The notes beneath the pieces were generated by a model. It did not search any database. It was not told the origin of the DNA and worked only from the letters and a program-made list of their open reading frames with translations. From Cephalothrix simula (taxonomy: Eukaryota > Nemertea > Palaeonemertea > Archinemertea > Cephalotrichidae): 14,223 nucleotides of DNA. Positions 7,703 to 14,223 of the stretch are shown in pieces. The DNA lies in assembly GCA_035591015.1 (NCBI GenBank), contig JAXIUW010076672.1, positions 1 through 14,223 of the forward strand. Reading direction: 5' to 3'. Numbering within the stretch: position 1 is the stretch's first letter; every line of letters begins with the position of its first letter. The position numbers were made by a program, and so were the translations under genes.

Positions 7703-9432
7703 GAGAACCTCACGAGGCGCGAGCCGGGCCTCCCATCCCGAGTTGATGGGCCGGGCGACCGTCCTCTTTGTTCGTGGTGTGAGTATGGGGACACGGTTCT
7801 ATGGTACATACGTCCTTGACTGTAATCCCTTCGCACTGGGGACCGGGAGTCTCTCGAGTAGGGTCGATTATCTATTCGTGAGCGGCCCCTACTCACTGGT
7901 CCAAAGGATGAGTGTTGGTAGTTGGGTGGCCCGAAGCGTGCCGCCGAGTGAAGTTCCGGGCATTTAGCGGCGAAATGGCCAGGTTGGTTGCAGTTGTAGC
8001 ATTTGAGCTGTCTTGGTAGGTGACGGCAGTCTGAGGCAAAGTGACCTTCATTTTGACAGATGGTACACCGGGGCCTGTGGCCTGGGGTTGGGTTTTTCTC
8101 TATATCTACTGCTGCTATTGTGGGTGATTTATTTACTTGTAACTGCGACATTACTTTGACGAGGTCGTCAACACGCTTGTTTACTGATTCGGAAACCATT
8201 GCAGAGATTGAGGACTTGTCTGGATCTTGAGTGCTGCTTTTCGTGGTTTTCTCCTCCACTGCTTTGTTTGCTTTACGCATTTTGAGTATGCGCTCTGCCA
8301 GTTTTGCCTCATTTTCACATTCTTGTACGCTGCGAGGTCGCTTCAAGAGGACGAATTCTTTGATTTCCGGCTTGAAACCACGTAACAACGCCGCCAGATG
8401 GGCTTCTGGCGGTTTGTTGAGTCTGCAACACAATTTGAGCACTTCTTCGAGGTATTTGTCCACCGATTCGTTGTCGCCCTGTCTGCGTTCTGCCAGTTCT
8501 TGGTCTAGTAAGAAGAGGTCATCAACATTGTCGTATTTTTGCCTAAATGCCCTGACGAGGGAAGGGTAGTCCATCCGTTCTTGGATCGGGAGGCTCCAAA
8601 AGAAATACTGAGGGCCATCGGTTAAATACAGTGAAAACTCTGCCAGTTTAGCATCGTCTGAGTAGGCTGCAGCAGTTGTGTATGCTTCGAACTCTCTCAA
8701 AAAGGCCTTAAATGGTCTGTTTGTGGTGGGGCCACTGAACTTTTCCGGCCGTAGGGAGCTGTTGAGTGCGGCCCGGATTAGTGTCTGAAGATGTGACTCA
8801 CCCGTCGCTGATGTGGCTGAGAAGTCTTCTTCCTTCTCGCAGCCATATGCTTTAGGAAAGCTGTTGGCCTGTTGCTGGTCGGTTTTATACATTTTGGGAT
8901 CGTTGCGGTTGAGCACTGCGTCCGCAAGTTGTTGGACTTCTTGACACAGTTCCTCGATGTCCGTGTTATTCTCTCGGGTTGGTCTGGATTCACTTGTTCG
9001 TCGTCTCCAGGGTGGTGGGAGTGGCTTACCCGCCTGGTGCTGGTGTATTCTGAGGTGGGTGGGTGTCTCGTCTGCTAGCCCAAAGCTAAGAGGCAATTCC
9101 TTGGGTGTTGAAGAATGAATGCTGCCAGGGTGTGGGGTGCCCGCCTGGATAATGGATGGTGTCTCTGGCTGGGTATTGCTTAGAGTCGGAGTGCCTGGTA
9201 CCGGGGAAAGAGGTGTAGACTGATTACCTGTGGGCTGGTGACTTCCTATAAATGCTGAGGGTGGTCGTGGTTGTTCTTGGGTGCCTACTAGTTGTGGTGG
9301 CTGCTGGGCTGAGATCTGACTGGCTTGGAAAGTGTGTGACCGTATTTCCTCGTCCCAGTTTTGCTCCGAATGGGTGAACGATGGAGTGATATGGAGTGTG
9401 GCGTCTCTTCTGGCGCTAAAAGATGTGCTCAT
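7693..9432 (-). CDS. gag: Gag: capsid and nucleocapsid with two CCHC zinc knuckles
   Basis: A 579-aa structural protein that should form the particle and package the RNA. The first ~150 residues are a disordered Pro/Gln/Thr/Ser-rich region. A Ty3/gypsy-type capsid domain spans about 225-390, with the usual pattern of PFKAFLREFEAY, a W-containing helix near 279, and QKYDNVDDLFLLDQELAERRQG. Two CX2CX4HX4C knuckles follow at 456-469 and 478-491, then a basic tail (511-579) with many Arg-Ser and Ser-Arg pairs. I start at the ATG at 9432; the codon before it is GTG and is not a credible start. The stop TAG sits right after the slippery site. The upstream LRR ORF is in the same frame, separated by one stop and 30 open codons. 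Confidence 0.95.
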   Translation of the reverse strand: MSTSFSARRDATLHITPSFTHSEQNWDEEIRSHTFQASQISAQQPPQLVGTQEQPRPPSAFIGSHQPTGNQSTPLSPVPGTPTLSNTQPETPSIIQAGTPHPGSIHSSTPKELPLSFGLADETPTHLRIHQHQAGKPLPPPWRRRTSESRPTRENNTDIEELCQEVQQLADAVLNRNDPKMYKTDQQQANSFPKAYGCEKEEDFSATSATGESHLQTLIRAALNSSLRPEKFSGPTTNRPFKAFLREFEAYTTAAAYSDDAKLAEFSLYLTDGPQYFFWSLPIQERMDYPSLVRAFRQKYDNVDDLFLLDQELAERRQGDNESVDKYLEEVLKLCCRLNKPPEAHLAALLRGFKPEIKEFVLLKRPRSVQECENEAKLAERILKMRKANKAVEEKTTKSSTQDPDKSSISAMVSESVNKRVDDLVKVMSQLQVNKSPTIAAVDIEKNPTPGHRPRCTICQNEGHFASDCRHLPRQLKCYNCNQPGHFAAKCPELHSAARFGPPNYQHSSFGPVSRGRSRIDNRPYSRDSRSPVRRDYSQGRMYHRTVSPYSHHEQRGRSPGPSTRDGRPGSRLVRFSEN

Positions 9433-9437
9433 CACAT
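9430..9437 (-). promoter_or_regulatory. Minimal start-stop uORF (ATGTGATG) overlapping the gag start
   Basis: On the minus strand, ATG (9437-9435) is followed directly by TGA (9434-9432), whose A is the first base of the gag ATG (9432-9430). In mRNA beginning at the acceptor at 9473 this would be the first AUG. A start-stop element could reduce or tune gag initiation by reinitiation or leaky scanning. The overlap is seen directly; the effect is inferred. Confidence 0.45.
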
Positions 9438-9472
9438 AAAGGTAGGTGGAAGGGGTGTCTGGTAAGGCCCCT

Positions 9473-9490
9473 CTGAAAAGATAATGGGGG
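9473..9490 (-). promoter_or_regulatory. Putative 3' splice acceptor upstream of gag
   Basis: Minus strand CCCCCATTATCTTTTCAG ends at 9473, so the exon would start at 9472, 40 nt before the gag ATG. It shares the core ATCTTTTCAG with the env acceptor. It lies in the short spacer between the LRR ORF stop (9523) and gag. Use of it would remove both upstream accessory ORFs from gag mRNA. Confidence 0.6.
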
Positions 9491-9522
9491 AGTTCATGAG
9501 CAGGCAGGCAAATTATAAAGTT

Positions 9523-10803
9523 TTAGTGAATGGTTATTATCTTAGCATCCGAAATTTTCCTCGCGCCTGGAGGTCCTAGCTCTGGGCCCCTTGACAGCAC
9601 TTTTGTAATTGGAATCTCTCTCGGGTTGACGGAATAGGATTCTGTGGTTATTTCCCACTGCGTTTTGTCATCCTCGAGGCGTTGTAAGCTAATAAAGGCG
9701 GCCTTGGCTGTTGAATCAAGTGGTGGCCGTGGCCGGGCACGTCGGCAATGGGTTAGTGTTTTGGGCCGAGTTTGGGTGTCAAAGATGGTCAGTAGTTTGA
9801 TGTCTGTCAGGTCGAGGTGAAGTGTTTCTAAATTCTGTAGGAATGGGTATATGTAGAAAAAGTCATCGCTGACCTCCATTGCGTGCGGGCAATCATGATC
9901 CATCTCGATGCTTAAAGAGCGCAAGGGGGCTCTTTGGCCATGCCATGGCTGCTGCAGGGCAAAGGGCCTACAATATCCGGCGACGCGGACCGTAAGGTGT
10001 ATTATTACCGGAAGCCTCGTGAGGATTTGTAACAGTTGTATGCCAATGACGTTGATGAGTTGGAGGTTCTCCATGGTTGGGTGTTGCCTGAGAAAGGGAA
10101 AGTAGTCATCTTCGTGCACTGGTTGGTCCATAGGTGCGTAGATGTGAAAGTTCTTTAGTTCCGGAAATCCGCCGCGGATGAAGTTTGGTGCTGAGCTGAT
10201 GACTTTTACTATGAGGGTGGTGACCTCCGGGAAGTGCATGGGAAGTATGATGTCGCACTCCCAATCGAAGTTTGGGATGCACAAAGTCTGTAGGCCGCGA
10301 TATTGTAGGTAATCCGCAAATGTGGCCCATTCTTTGGCTGCCTCCCCGACAATGAACTGGGACTGAAGTGTGGGCGTCTCAATGTGGGTAATAAGGGGTG
10401 CTTCTCGTAAGAAGTACATGTAAAATGCATGTAGTGTTTGGAGATGTGAATGTTGTACGACCAGGCGTTTTAAAGATCCTAGACCAGTCGTGATTCCCAG
10501 GTGAGAAAAGGGTGGGCTCTTCCAATGAGATCCTGTTATTACCAGTTCTGTGAGGTTGGGGAAGGTGTCTGCTAGGCGTTTTATGTGCCATATGTTTGAA
10601 ATTTGGCATTTCAGGGTTGTTACTCCAGACTGTACATTCTCGACTTGTGTCACGAATCCTGGCGGCAGTTCAGGTGGTGCAGGCCACGTTCGTGTGATTC
10701 CCTGTTCGAAATACTTTGCCATTAGAAGGTCCTGGAGGGGCCGGATGCTGCCTCCGGGTGGAGTTAAGGGTGAGACCCAGGTTTGAATTTTAAAGGTGGA
10801 CAT
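9523..10803 (-). CDS. Leucine-rich-repeat-like accessory protein upstream of gag, function unknown
   Basis: A 426-aa protein; I do not recognise a specific family. It carries about ten irregular repeats of the kind aPxLxxLxI/Vxx, for example at 81-90 (FPNLTELVIT), 110-118, 169-177, 191-200, 213-223, 242-252, 264-273, 292-301 and 322-331. This resembles the cysteine-free, F-box-protein style of LRR solenoid. No signal peptide or membrane segment is visible, so it is probably intracellular. The C-terminal 90 residues are less regular and basic-proline rich. The ATG has A at -3 and lies 8 nt after a strong splice acceptor. It is co-oriented with, and in the same frame as, gag. LRR proteins usually bind other proteins, so a host-interaction role is possible but only inferred. 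It is not a standard Ty3/gypsy gene. Confidence 0.8.
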   Translation of the reverse strand: MSTFKIQTWVSPLTPPGGSIRPLQDLLMAKYFEQGITRTWPAPPELPPGFVTQVENVQSGVTTLKCQISNIWHIKRLADTFPNLTELVITGSHWKSPPFSHLGITTGLGSLKRLVVQHSHLQTLHAFYMYFLREAPLITHIETPTLQSQFIVGEAAKEWATFADYLQYRGLQTLCIPNFDWECDIILPMHFPEVTTLIVKVISSAPNFIRGGFPELKNFHIYAPMDQPVHEDDYFPFLRQHPTMENLQLINVIGIQLLQILTRLPVIIHLTVRVAGYCRPFALQQPWHGQRAPLRSLSIEMDHDCPHAMEVSDDFFYIYPFLQNLETLHLDLTDIKLLTIFDTQTRPKTLTHCRRARPRPPLDSTAKAAFISLQRLEDDKTQWEITTESYSVNPREIPITKVLSRGPELGPPGARKISDAKIITIH

Positions 10804-10811
10804 TGTTGGTC

Positions 10812-10826
10812 CTGAAAATAGGAAAA
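10812..10826 (-). promoter_or_regulatory. Putative 3' splice acceptor upstream of the LRR gene
   Basis: Minus strand TTTTCCTATTTTCAG ends at 10812. The exon would begin at 10811, eight nucleotides before the ATG at 10803. The pyrimidine tract is strong and ends in TTTTCAG, as for gag and env. Confidence 0.65.
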
Positions 10827-11051
10827 TTCAGTCTAAGAACGTTGAAGTGGATTCAACTGTGATATAAGGAGCGCTGGAGCTGCTTCTGATGGTCTCTCAT
10901 TGTCCATGACAAGGTGTGTAGGCGTGACCGTTGGACTGATGCAGGTGATGTGAGATGACTCGTGCGTGAACGATCAACGTTTTGGCGAGGGCGGAATGGT
11001 CGTATGCGAGTGGTTACTGAGTCCACTAGGGGTGTGATTGTACTCGCTGCT

Positions 11052-11786
11052 TTAGTTGAGTGAAGCGTCATGGTCAAGACCACTCTGGGCCGGCTGCTGA
11101 TTGGTGTCCTCACTATCCTGGGAGTCCCCGGTTGGAGGTGATTCATTGATAATGCATTGCAGCGCCGCCATGGTCTCTCTTGCATGTCCTTCCTGCCAGA
11201 CTTGGACTGCCGTAGATATTATTGTGTGGAGGTTGCGCAACCCTTGTACCGAGAGGGTTTGAGCCAAAATGTCATAGTTATTAGTGGCTGAATCAATATC
11301 GTCGACTCCTGGCGGAGTGCAGACGCGTTCTCCGAGGGCTCCCCACGTATCTAGGTGTTGGTTGAAGGCGTCGACCCGGGTTTGGTATAACAGGCGGCCT
11401 AGCATTGTTGGTAGTATGCCTCCGGTTGTGGATGGGAAGCGCCTGGGTAGTTTTAATATTATTACTTTAGATACCATTGAGTGGTTGAGAAGTGAAAAGA
11501 TCATCTCATCAAAGGCATTGAGGGTGCTTTCTAGGGAGGCAGTTGTCGTGGTGGGGATGTCTTGGTCTCCGACTTGTATAACTACTGCTGTGTTATGGTT
11601 TATGAGGTGCTGCATTCTTGCCAGGTTATTATGCAGCATGTTGATAGTCATCTGTGTGTTAACCATCCAGGCGGGACTAACGACGTCCCACCCGAAGGCT
11701 TGTAAGCTATTCTCTGTAAGTAGGAGGCGCTGAAGGAGTGAATCTAGAAAACCTCCTCCGGTGATCACTAGTTGTAGGGGGTCCAT
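11052..11786 (-). CDS. SGNH/GDSL-hydrolase-like accessory protein, catalytically degenerate
   Basis: A 244-aa protein with the layout of an SGNH hydrolase domain at about 5-197. Block I strand LVITGGGF (7-13) has GGG where GDS is expected. A helix follows at 42-63, then block III VVIQVGDQDI (68-77), with Q75 where the catalytic Asn belongs, then strand VSKVIILKLP (105-114), the helix around 138-148 (DAFNQHLDTW), and a C-terminal LSVQGLRNLHTII helix (179-190). The DxxH motif is absent: D172 is present but position 175 is Ala. The nucleophile Ser, Asn and His are thus all missing, suggesting a binding rather than an enzymatic role. The tail (215-244) is acidic and disordered. The ATG begins one base after an AG acceptor. 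SGNH domains are known in some non-LTR and other retroelements; presence ahead of gag in a Ty3/gypsy element is unusual. The fold is my inference from motif order. Confidence 0.6.
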   Translation of the reverse strand: MDPLQLVITGGGFLDSLLQRLLLTENSLQAFGWDVVSPAWMVNTQMTINMLHNNLARMQHLINHNTAVVIQVGDQDIPTTTTASLESTLNAFDEMIFSLLNHSMVSKVIILKLPRRFPSTTGGILPTMLGRLLYQTRVDAFNQHLDTWGALGERVCTPPGVDDIDSATNNYDILAQTLSVQGLRNLHTIISTAVQVWQEGHARETMAALQCIINESPPTGDSQDSEDTNQQPAQSGLDHDASLN

Positions 11787-11787
11787 C

Positions 11788-11806
11788 CTGCAATATTGAG
11801 AATACT
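11788..11806 (-). promoter_or_regulatory. Putative 3' splice acceptor directly before the SGNH-like gene
   Basis: Minus strand AGTATTCTCAATATTGCAG ends at 11788; only one G separates it from the ATG at 11786. The pyrimidine tract is weaker than at the other three acceptors. Initiation context would come mostly from the joined leader. Confidence 0.5.
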
Positions 11807-12332
11807 TCTCATTAATATTTGTGGGTGGTGATTTAGGCTATAGTCATATTGCAAGGTTACACATTATATTTTCTTCTGCCTTAGATCTGGTAATGGTTGG
11901 CGTATATCTTTGATTGGAGCTACTGAGAGTGACACAGGTGATGTTGTAGATGTAAGAGCAGGCTAGAGATATGCATCCATCATTGCTTTGAGATTAAGGC
12001 TGGGGTGTATGCTTCTCTTTGGGTCTGTGACGAGACATATTGATTGTACTAAGATTTCAAGCAGTGAGAACTCCTTTTCATTTAGCATGTGCATTTGCAG
12101 GAGTAATCAAGTTCCCCAAGTGACTGAGAGATTTGCTGAAGACTGAAGGGCGGATCAGCTTAATTGGCACCGGTTCTGGGGGTTTTTATCCATGCATACG
12201 GAGAAGTGTGGGTATCCTCCGGTAGCCTACTAGGGTCGTCACGGGACGGATCGATTGAGTCCTGGGCGGTCCTTCAGGGCGGTATGAAAGCTAGTGGATG
12301 ATAATGCAACCTAAATGCTAAATGTGGTGTTG

Positions 12333-12338
12333 TTTATT
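12333..12338 (-). terminator. AATAAA polyadenylation-signal-like hexamer overlapping the donor
   Basis: AATAAA on the minus strand, inside the intronic side of the proposed donor (GTAAATAAAC). If this region is LTR R-U5 it could be the polyadenylation signal. A six-base match alone is weak, and without the second LTR it cannot be tested here. Confidence 0.25.
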
Positions 12339-12345
12339 TACCTTG
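12336..12345 (-). promoter_or_regulatory. Putative 5' splice donor in the leader
   Basis: Minus strand CAAG|GTAAAT, with the exon ending at 12342 and the intron starting at 12341, is the best donor seen in the leader. It could pair with all four downstream acceptors (11788, 10812, 9473, 3047). An alternative is spliced-leader trans-splicing, which needs no donor here. Confidence 0.45.
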
Positions 12346-13137
12346 ATAACCAAGCAATGCAGTGACTCTGGACCGGGGTTTCCACGGCCGAAACGACGTG
12401 CGTCAAGAGAGGTACGAGGGAAATGATGAGTGGTAAGATGCCTTCTAAGGATATTTGGCGAAAGTATGAGTCGTGCATATGGAGTGGAGCCGTGTCCTAA
12501 CCGTGCCGTGGAAACTGGCTCAAACAGACCATGTGTGGTGCCGACTCTCAGAACTAAGCTAACTAAGTGTTCTCATCCGACTGAATAGGGCTCACTAAGG
12601 AGTGGGGACTGGCAACCCTGTGGGGCGTCCTTGCACGGGGATTTATGGCCGATGGTTGGGCTGGACGCTAGCCCCGACACAAGGGGCTGAGGTGCAGAAG
12701 GCTCCTTCAAAAGTGGTCGCCGTGGGCTGAGGGTAGTTGGGTCCTAAGCGCCACTTGGGGTAAGCGAAATGTAACCTTTGGTTGCCTCCGAGGGGGTAAA
12801 TGTATGCCTATTCTTGTTAGATATTGATTCTCGTCTCTCAATGCCCGAGCCTTTCCGCCCTGTGGCGATACGTCGTGGGTACAGCTGACGAGGAACAGCT
12901 GACCAGCTTTAAGGTCCTTCGTTAGTTACTTGATTTGACAATTTGTTAATTGAGTACGATGACGGCGGGGGTGTGATGGGCTCATCTTTTCTGGGTGTTT
13001 TGTAGTGGTGAGTGGTTTAAGAACCGTACCACCAGGAACCTATTTTATGAAGAGTTATGGCCTTTACCCACGGTTGTTTTGTAGATTTTACAATTTTATG
13101 CCCACACAAGTGGGTGTTGCCTCTGTGAAGAAAATAG

Positions 13138-13401
13138 TTCAAGATACTTGAATGAATTTGAATATTCTTAAAGTTCAAGTTTTCCAAAATGAGTTAGGTT
13201 GAGGAAACATGACCCAGGGATTTTGGACTTGAACTTATAAATTCATGTTATTTGAGGCAACTTGAACATGTTGAGAAAAGATGAATTAAGTGGAATAATC
13301 TCCTCGCAACCTGCGCAAGAAACCTGAAATATGTTGGGTTTAGATAATGAATTACTAACGAAGAAAAACCGTTCCTTCAAATATCTTGAATTAACTTGAA
13401 T
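13138..13401. repeat. Diverged direct repeat pair, TTCAA-rich 26-mers
   Basis: The 26-mers at 13138-13163 and 13376-13401 match at 20 of 26 positions; the first begins with the palindrome TTCAAGATACTTGAA. They flank the inverted repeat at 13171-13236. This may be a small degenerate foldback repeat or simple host sequence. Confidence 0.45.
13171..13236. repeat. Imperfect inverted repeat
   Basis: AAGTTCAAGT plus a nearby CCAAAAT (13171-13190) is the reverse complement of ATTTTGG plus ACTTGAACTT (13220-13236), with a 3-nt gap in one arm. The 17 paired bases enclose about 29 nt. It sits in a cluster of TTCAAG/CTTGAA words. Confidence 0.7.
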
Positions 13402-13781
13402 CCTTTTAATCCAATAGAAAATAAGGGCACAAATCGTGATAGACGCCATTTTGGATGACAATTAACAACAGGTAATGGGAATGCATGTACCTTTGTGTAG
13501 TTCTTTTAATTCGTTAAGACTTTGCCAAAGTTAGAAACCGTATGTCTAGGCCTATATAGATTTAAGGATTACTTAGCATGCATATGGGACTTTGATATAT
13601 ATTATGGGATAATCTTTCTAAGTGGCATAAATTACTGACCGGTAAGGTCCATTTTTGATATCAATTTAAAATCAAATATATATATTTTTTTTTTTAAATT
13701 TTTGCTTTGAATGTCAACAGTAGAACCTAAGACTTACGCCATATATACATCTAGCATTCTTTTTAACACATTCTATACGAA

Positions 13782-13841
13782 CCCCGAGTCCAGCTCGGGG
13801 TACATTTTTTCATTCCATCCGAAGCCCGAGTTGAGCTCGGG
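13782..13841. repeat. Two tandem GC-rich hairpins in AT-rich DNA
   Basis: CCCCGAG/CTCGGGG with a 5-nt loop (13782-13800) and CCCGAG/CTCGGG with a 5-nt loop (13825-13841) are near-identical 20-nt units 43 nt apart, 18 of 20 bases matching, each followed by GTA. A T-run lies between them. The role is unknown. Confidence 0.7.
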
Positions 13842-13889
13842 GTAAAGTTGTCACGTGACTGGCGCTTAGTGTCATAGCGGATTTTGATA

Positions 13890-13932
13890 AAATTATATGA
13901 ATATTAACTAAACTAAATTATATGAATATTAA
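13890..13932. repeat. 18-bp perfect direct repeat
   Basis: AAATTATATGAATATTAA occurs at 13890-13907 and again at 13915-13932, separated by 7 nt (period 25). It is likely a local tandem duplication. Confidence 0.85.
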
Positions 13933-14223
13933 TAGTAGGCGTATTTGTCCGGATCAAATATCCTAAGTAAGTCAAGTTTTCGAATTAGTTTCACCAAAAC
14001 ACACCCGTGCGCATGCCAGAAATTGACAAAATTGTGCCAATTATTCTTAAAAAATCTAGAAAAAAAAAATTTTCTGGGGATTCTTGTGTATATATTTCGA
14101 GATAATTGTTTATTTGATCTTATTTTTATCCGTTTTGGTACAGATGAGTTTTTATATGATGTAATTTGTTTCTGATTTGTTTCACAAAGGTATTTTGTAC
14201 ACTTTTTCTTGATTTTCGAATAC

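Larger units (their letters stand above)
1..13080 (-). mobile_element. Ty3/gypsy-type env-bearing LTR retroelement (errantivirus-like), incomplete at its edges
   Basis: Five minus-strand ORFs occur in the order SGNH-like, LRR-like, gag, pol, env. Pol has the Ty3/gypsy order protease-RT-RNase H-integrase, and env has a furin-type site and fusion peptide like those of errantivirus and baculovirus F proteins. All major catalytic residues are present and no ORF is broken, so the copy looks recent. The internal part up to the first ORF is about 11.8 kb, long for this family because of two extra genes before gag. The right limit given here is only where composition shifts to AT-rich. No matching LTR pair was seen, so both ends are uncertain; the 3' LTR is probably left of position 1. 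Confidence 0.9.
11787..13080 (-). other. Long non-coding leader / probable 5' LTR region
   Basis: About 1.3 kb without an ORF of note on either strand and with base composition closer to the element than to the AT-rich flank. It should hold the promoter, R-U5, primer binding site and packaging signal, but I could not locate any of these: no stretch matches a common tRNA 3' end followed by an LTR terminus. Visible items are the splice donor and AATAAA near 12333-12345, and a short direct repeat ACAGCTGAC at 12881-12889 and 12895-12903. Confidence 0.5.
13081..14223. other. AT-rich flanking sequence without genes
   Basis: Composition changes from mixed to strongly AT-rich, with poly-T and TA runs (for example 13677-13698). 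No credible ORF is present; short open frames here lack ATG starts and recognisable motifs. It holds the repeats and hairpins listed separately. It is probably host DNA, but could include the outer part of an AT-rich LTR. Confidence 0.5.

Noticed and set aside
9433-9435. Start of gag one codon earlier, at 9435
   Set aside because: That codon is GTG; the ATG at 9432 is the plausible start.
10714-10746. F-box at the N-terminus of the LRR protein (residues about 20-30)
   Set aside because: Only a vague PLQDLL resemblance; too short and lacking the rest of the F-box pattern.
11284-11733. Plus-strand 149-codon frame opposite the SGNH-like gene
   Set aside because: Antisense shadow without domain signal; the minus-strand frame has a start, an acceptor and fold motifs.
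13022-13034. Possible primer binding site (sequence ending ACCACCA on the plus strand)
   Set aside because: It does not match a tRNA T-arm/acceptor end that I recognise and is not followed by an LTR-like terminus.
13243-13461. Minus-strand 72-codon frame in the flank
   Set aside because: Starts at TTG, in AT-rich repeat-laden DNA, with no domain.
13945-14175. Plus-strand 76-codon frame in the flank
   Set aside because: Starts at TTG, AT-rich composition, no recognisable motif.

Overview
The window holds a long, apparently intact Ty3/gypsy-type (Metaviridae) retroelement with an envelope gene, read entirely on the minus strand. To its right is about 1.1 kb of AT-rich flank with no gene. The host is almost certainly an animal: the envelope is of the baculovirus-F/errantivirus type, and the putative splice acceptors have the TTTTCAG form common in nematodes and some other invertebrates. 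I cannot name the species from the sequence.

Layout in the direction of transcription (high to low coordinate): (1) AT-rich flank, about 13081-14223, with inverted repeats and GC-rich hairpins; (2) a 1.2-1.3 kb non-coding leader or 5' LTR region, 11787 to about 13080, with a good splice donor at 12341/12342; (3) a 244-aa SGNH-hydrolase-like protein that has lost its catalytic residues (11052-11786); (4) a 426-aa leucine-rich-repeat-like protein (9523-10803); (5) gag (7693-9432) with a capsid domain and two CCHC zinc knuckles; (6) pol (3068-7696) in the -1 frame, with protease, RT, RNase H, integrase and a C-terminal chromodomain, apparently joined to gag by a programmed frameshift (GGAAAAC, 6-nt spacer, 9-bp stem and a possible pseudoknot); (7) env (155-3034), with signal peptide, furin-type site, fusion peptide and two membrane segments; (8) 154 nt of 3' non-coding sequence up to the window edge.

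The unusual points are the two accessory genes placed upstream of gag and the expression logic. The SGNH-like, LRR, gag and env ORFs each have a 3' splice acceptor 1-41 nt before the start codon. This suggests one leader is joined to several alternative acceptors, by cis-splicing from the donor near 12342 or by spliced-leader trans-splicing. Full-length RNA would serve as genome, gag-pol would be made by -1 frameshifting, and env and the accessory proteins by splicing. A chromodomain integrase and an F-type envelope in one element is also a notable combination.

No frameshift or premature stop breaks any of the five main reading frames, which suggests a young or recently active copy. I could not identify either LTR, the primer binding site or the polypurine tract with confidence. 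The 3' LTR probably lies beyond the left edge.
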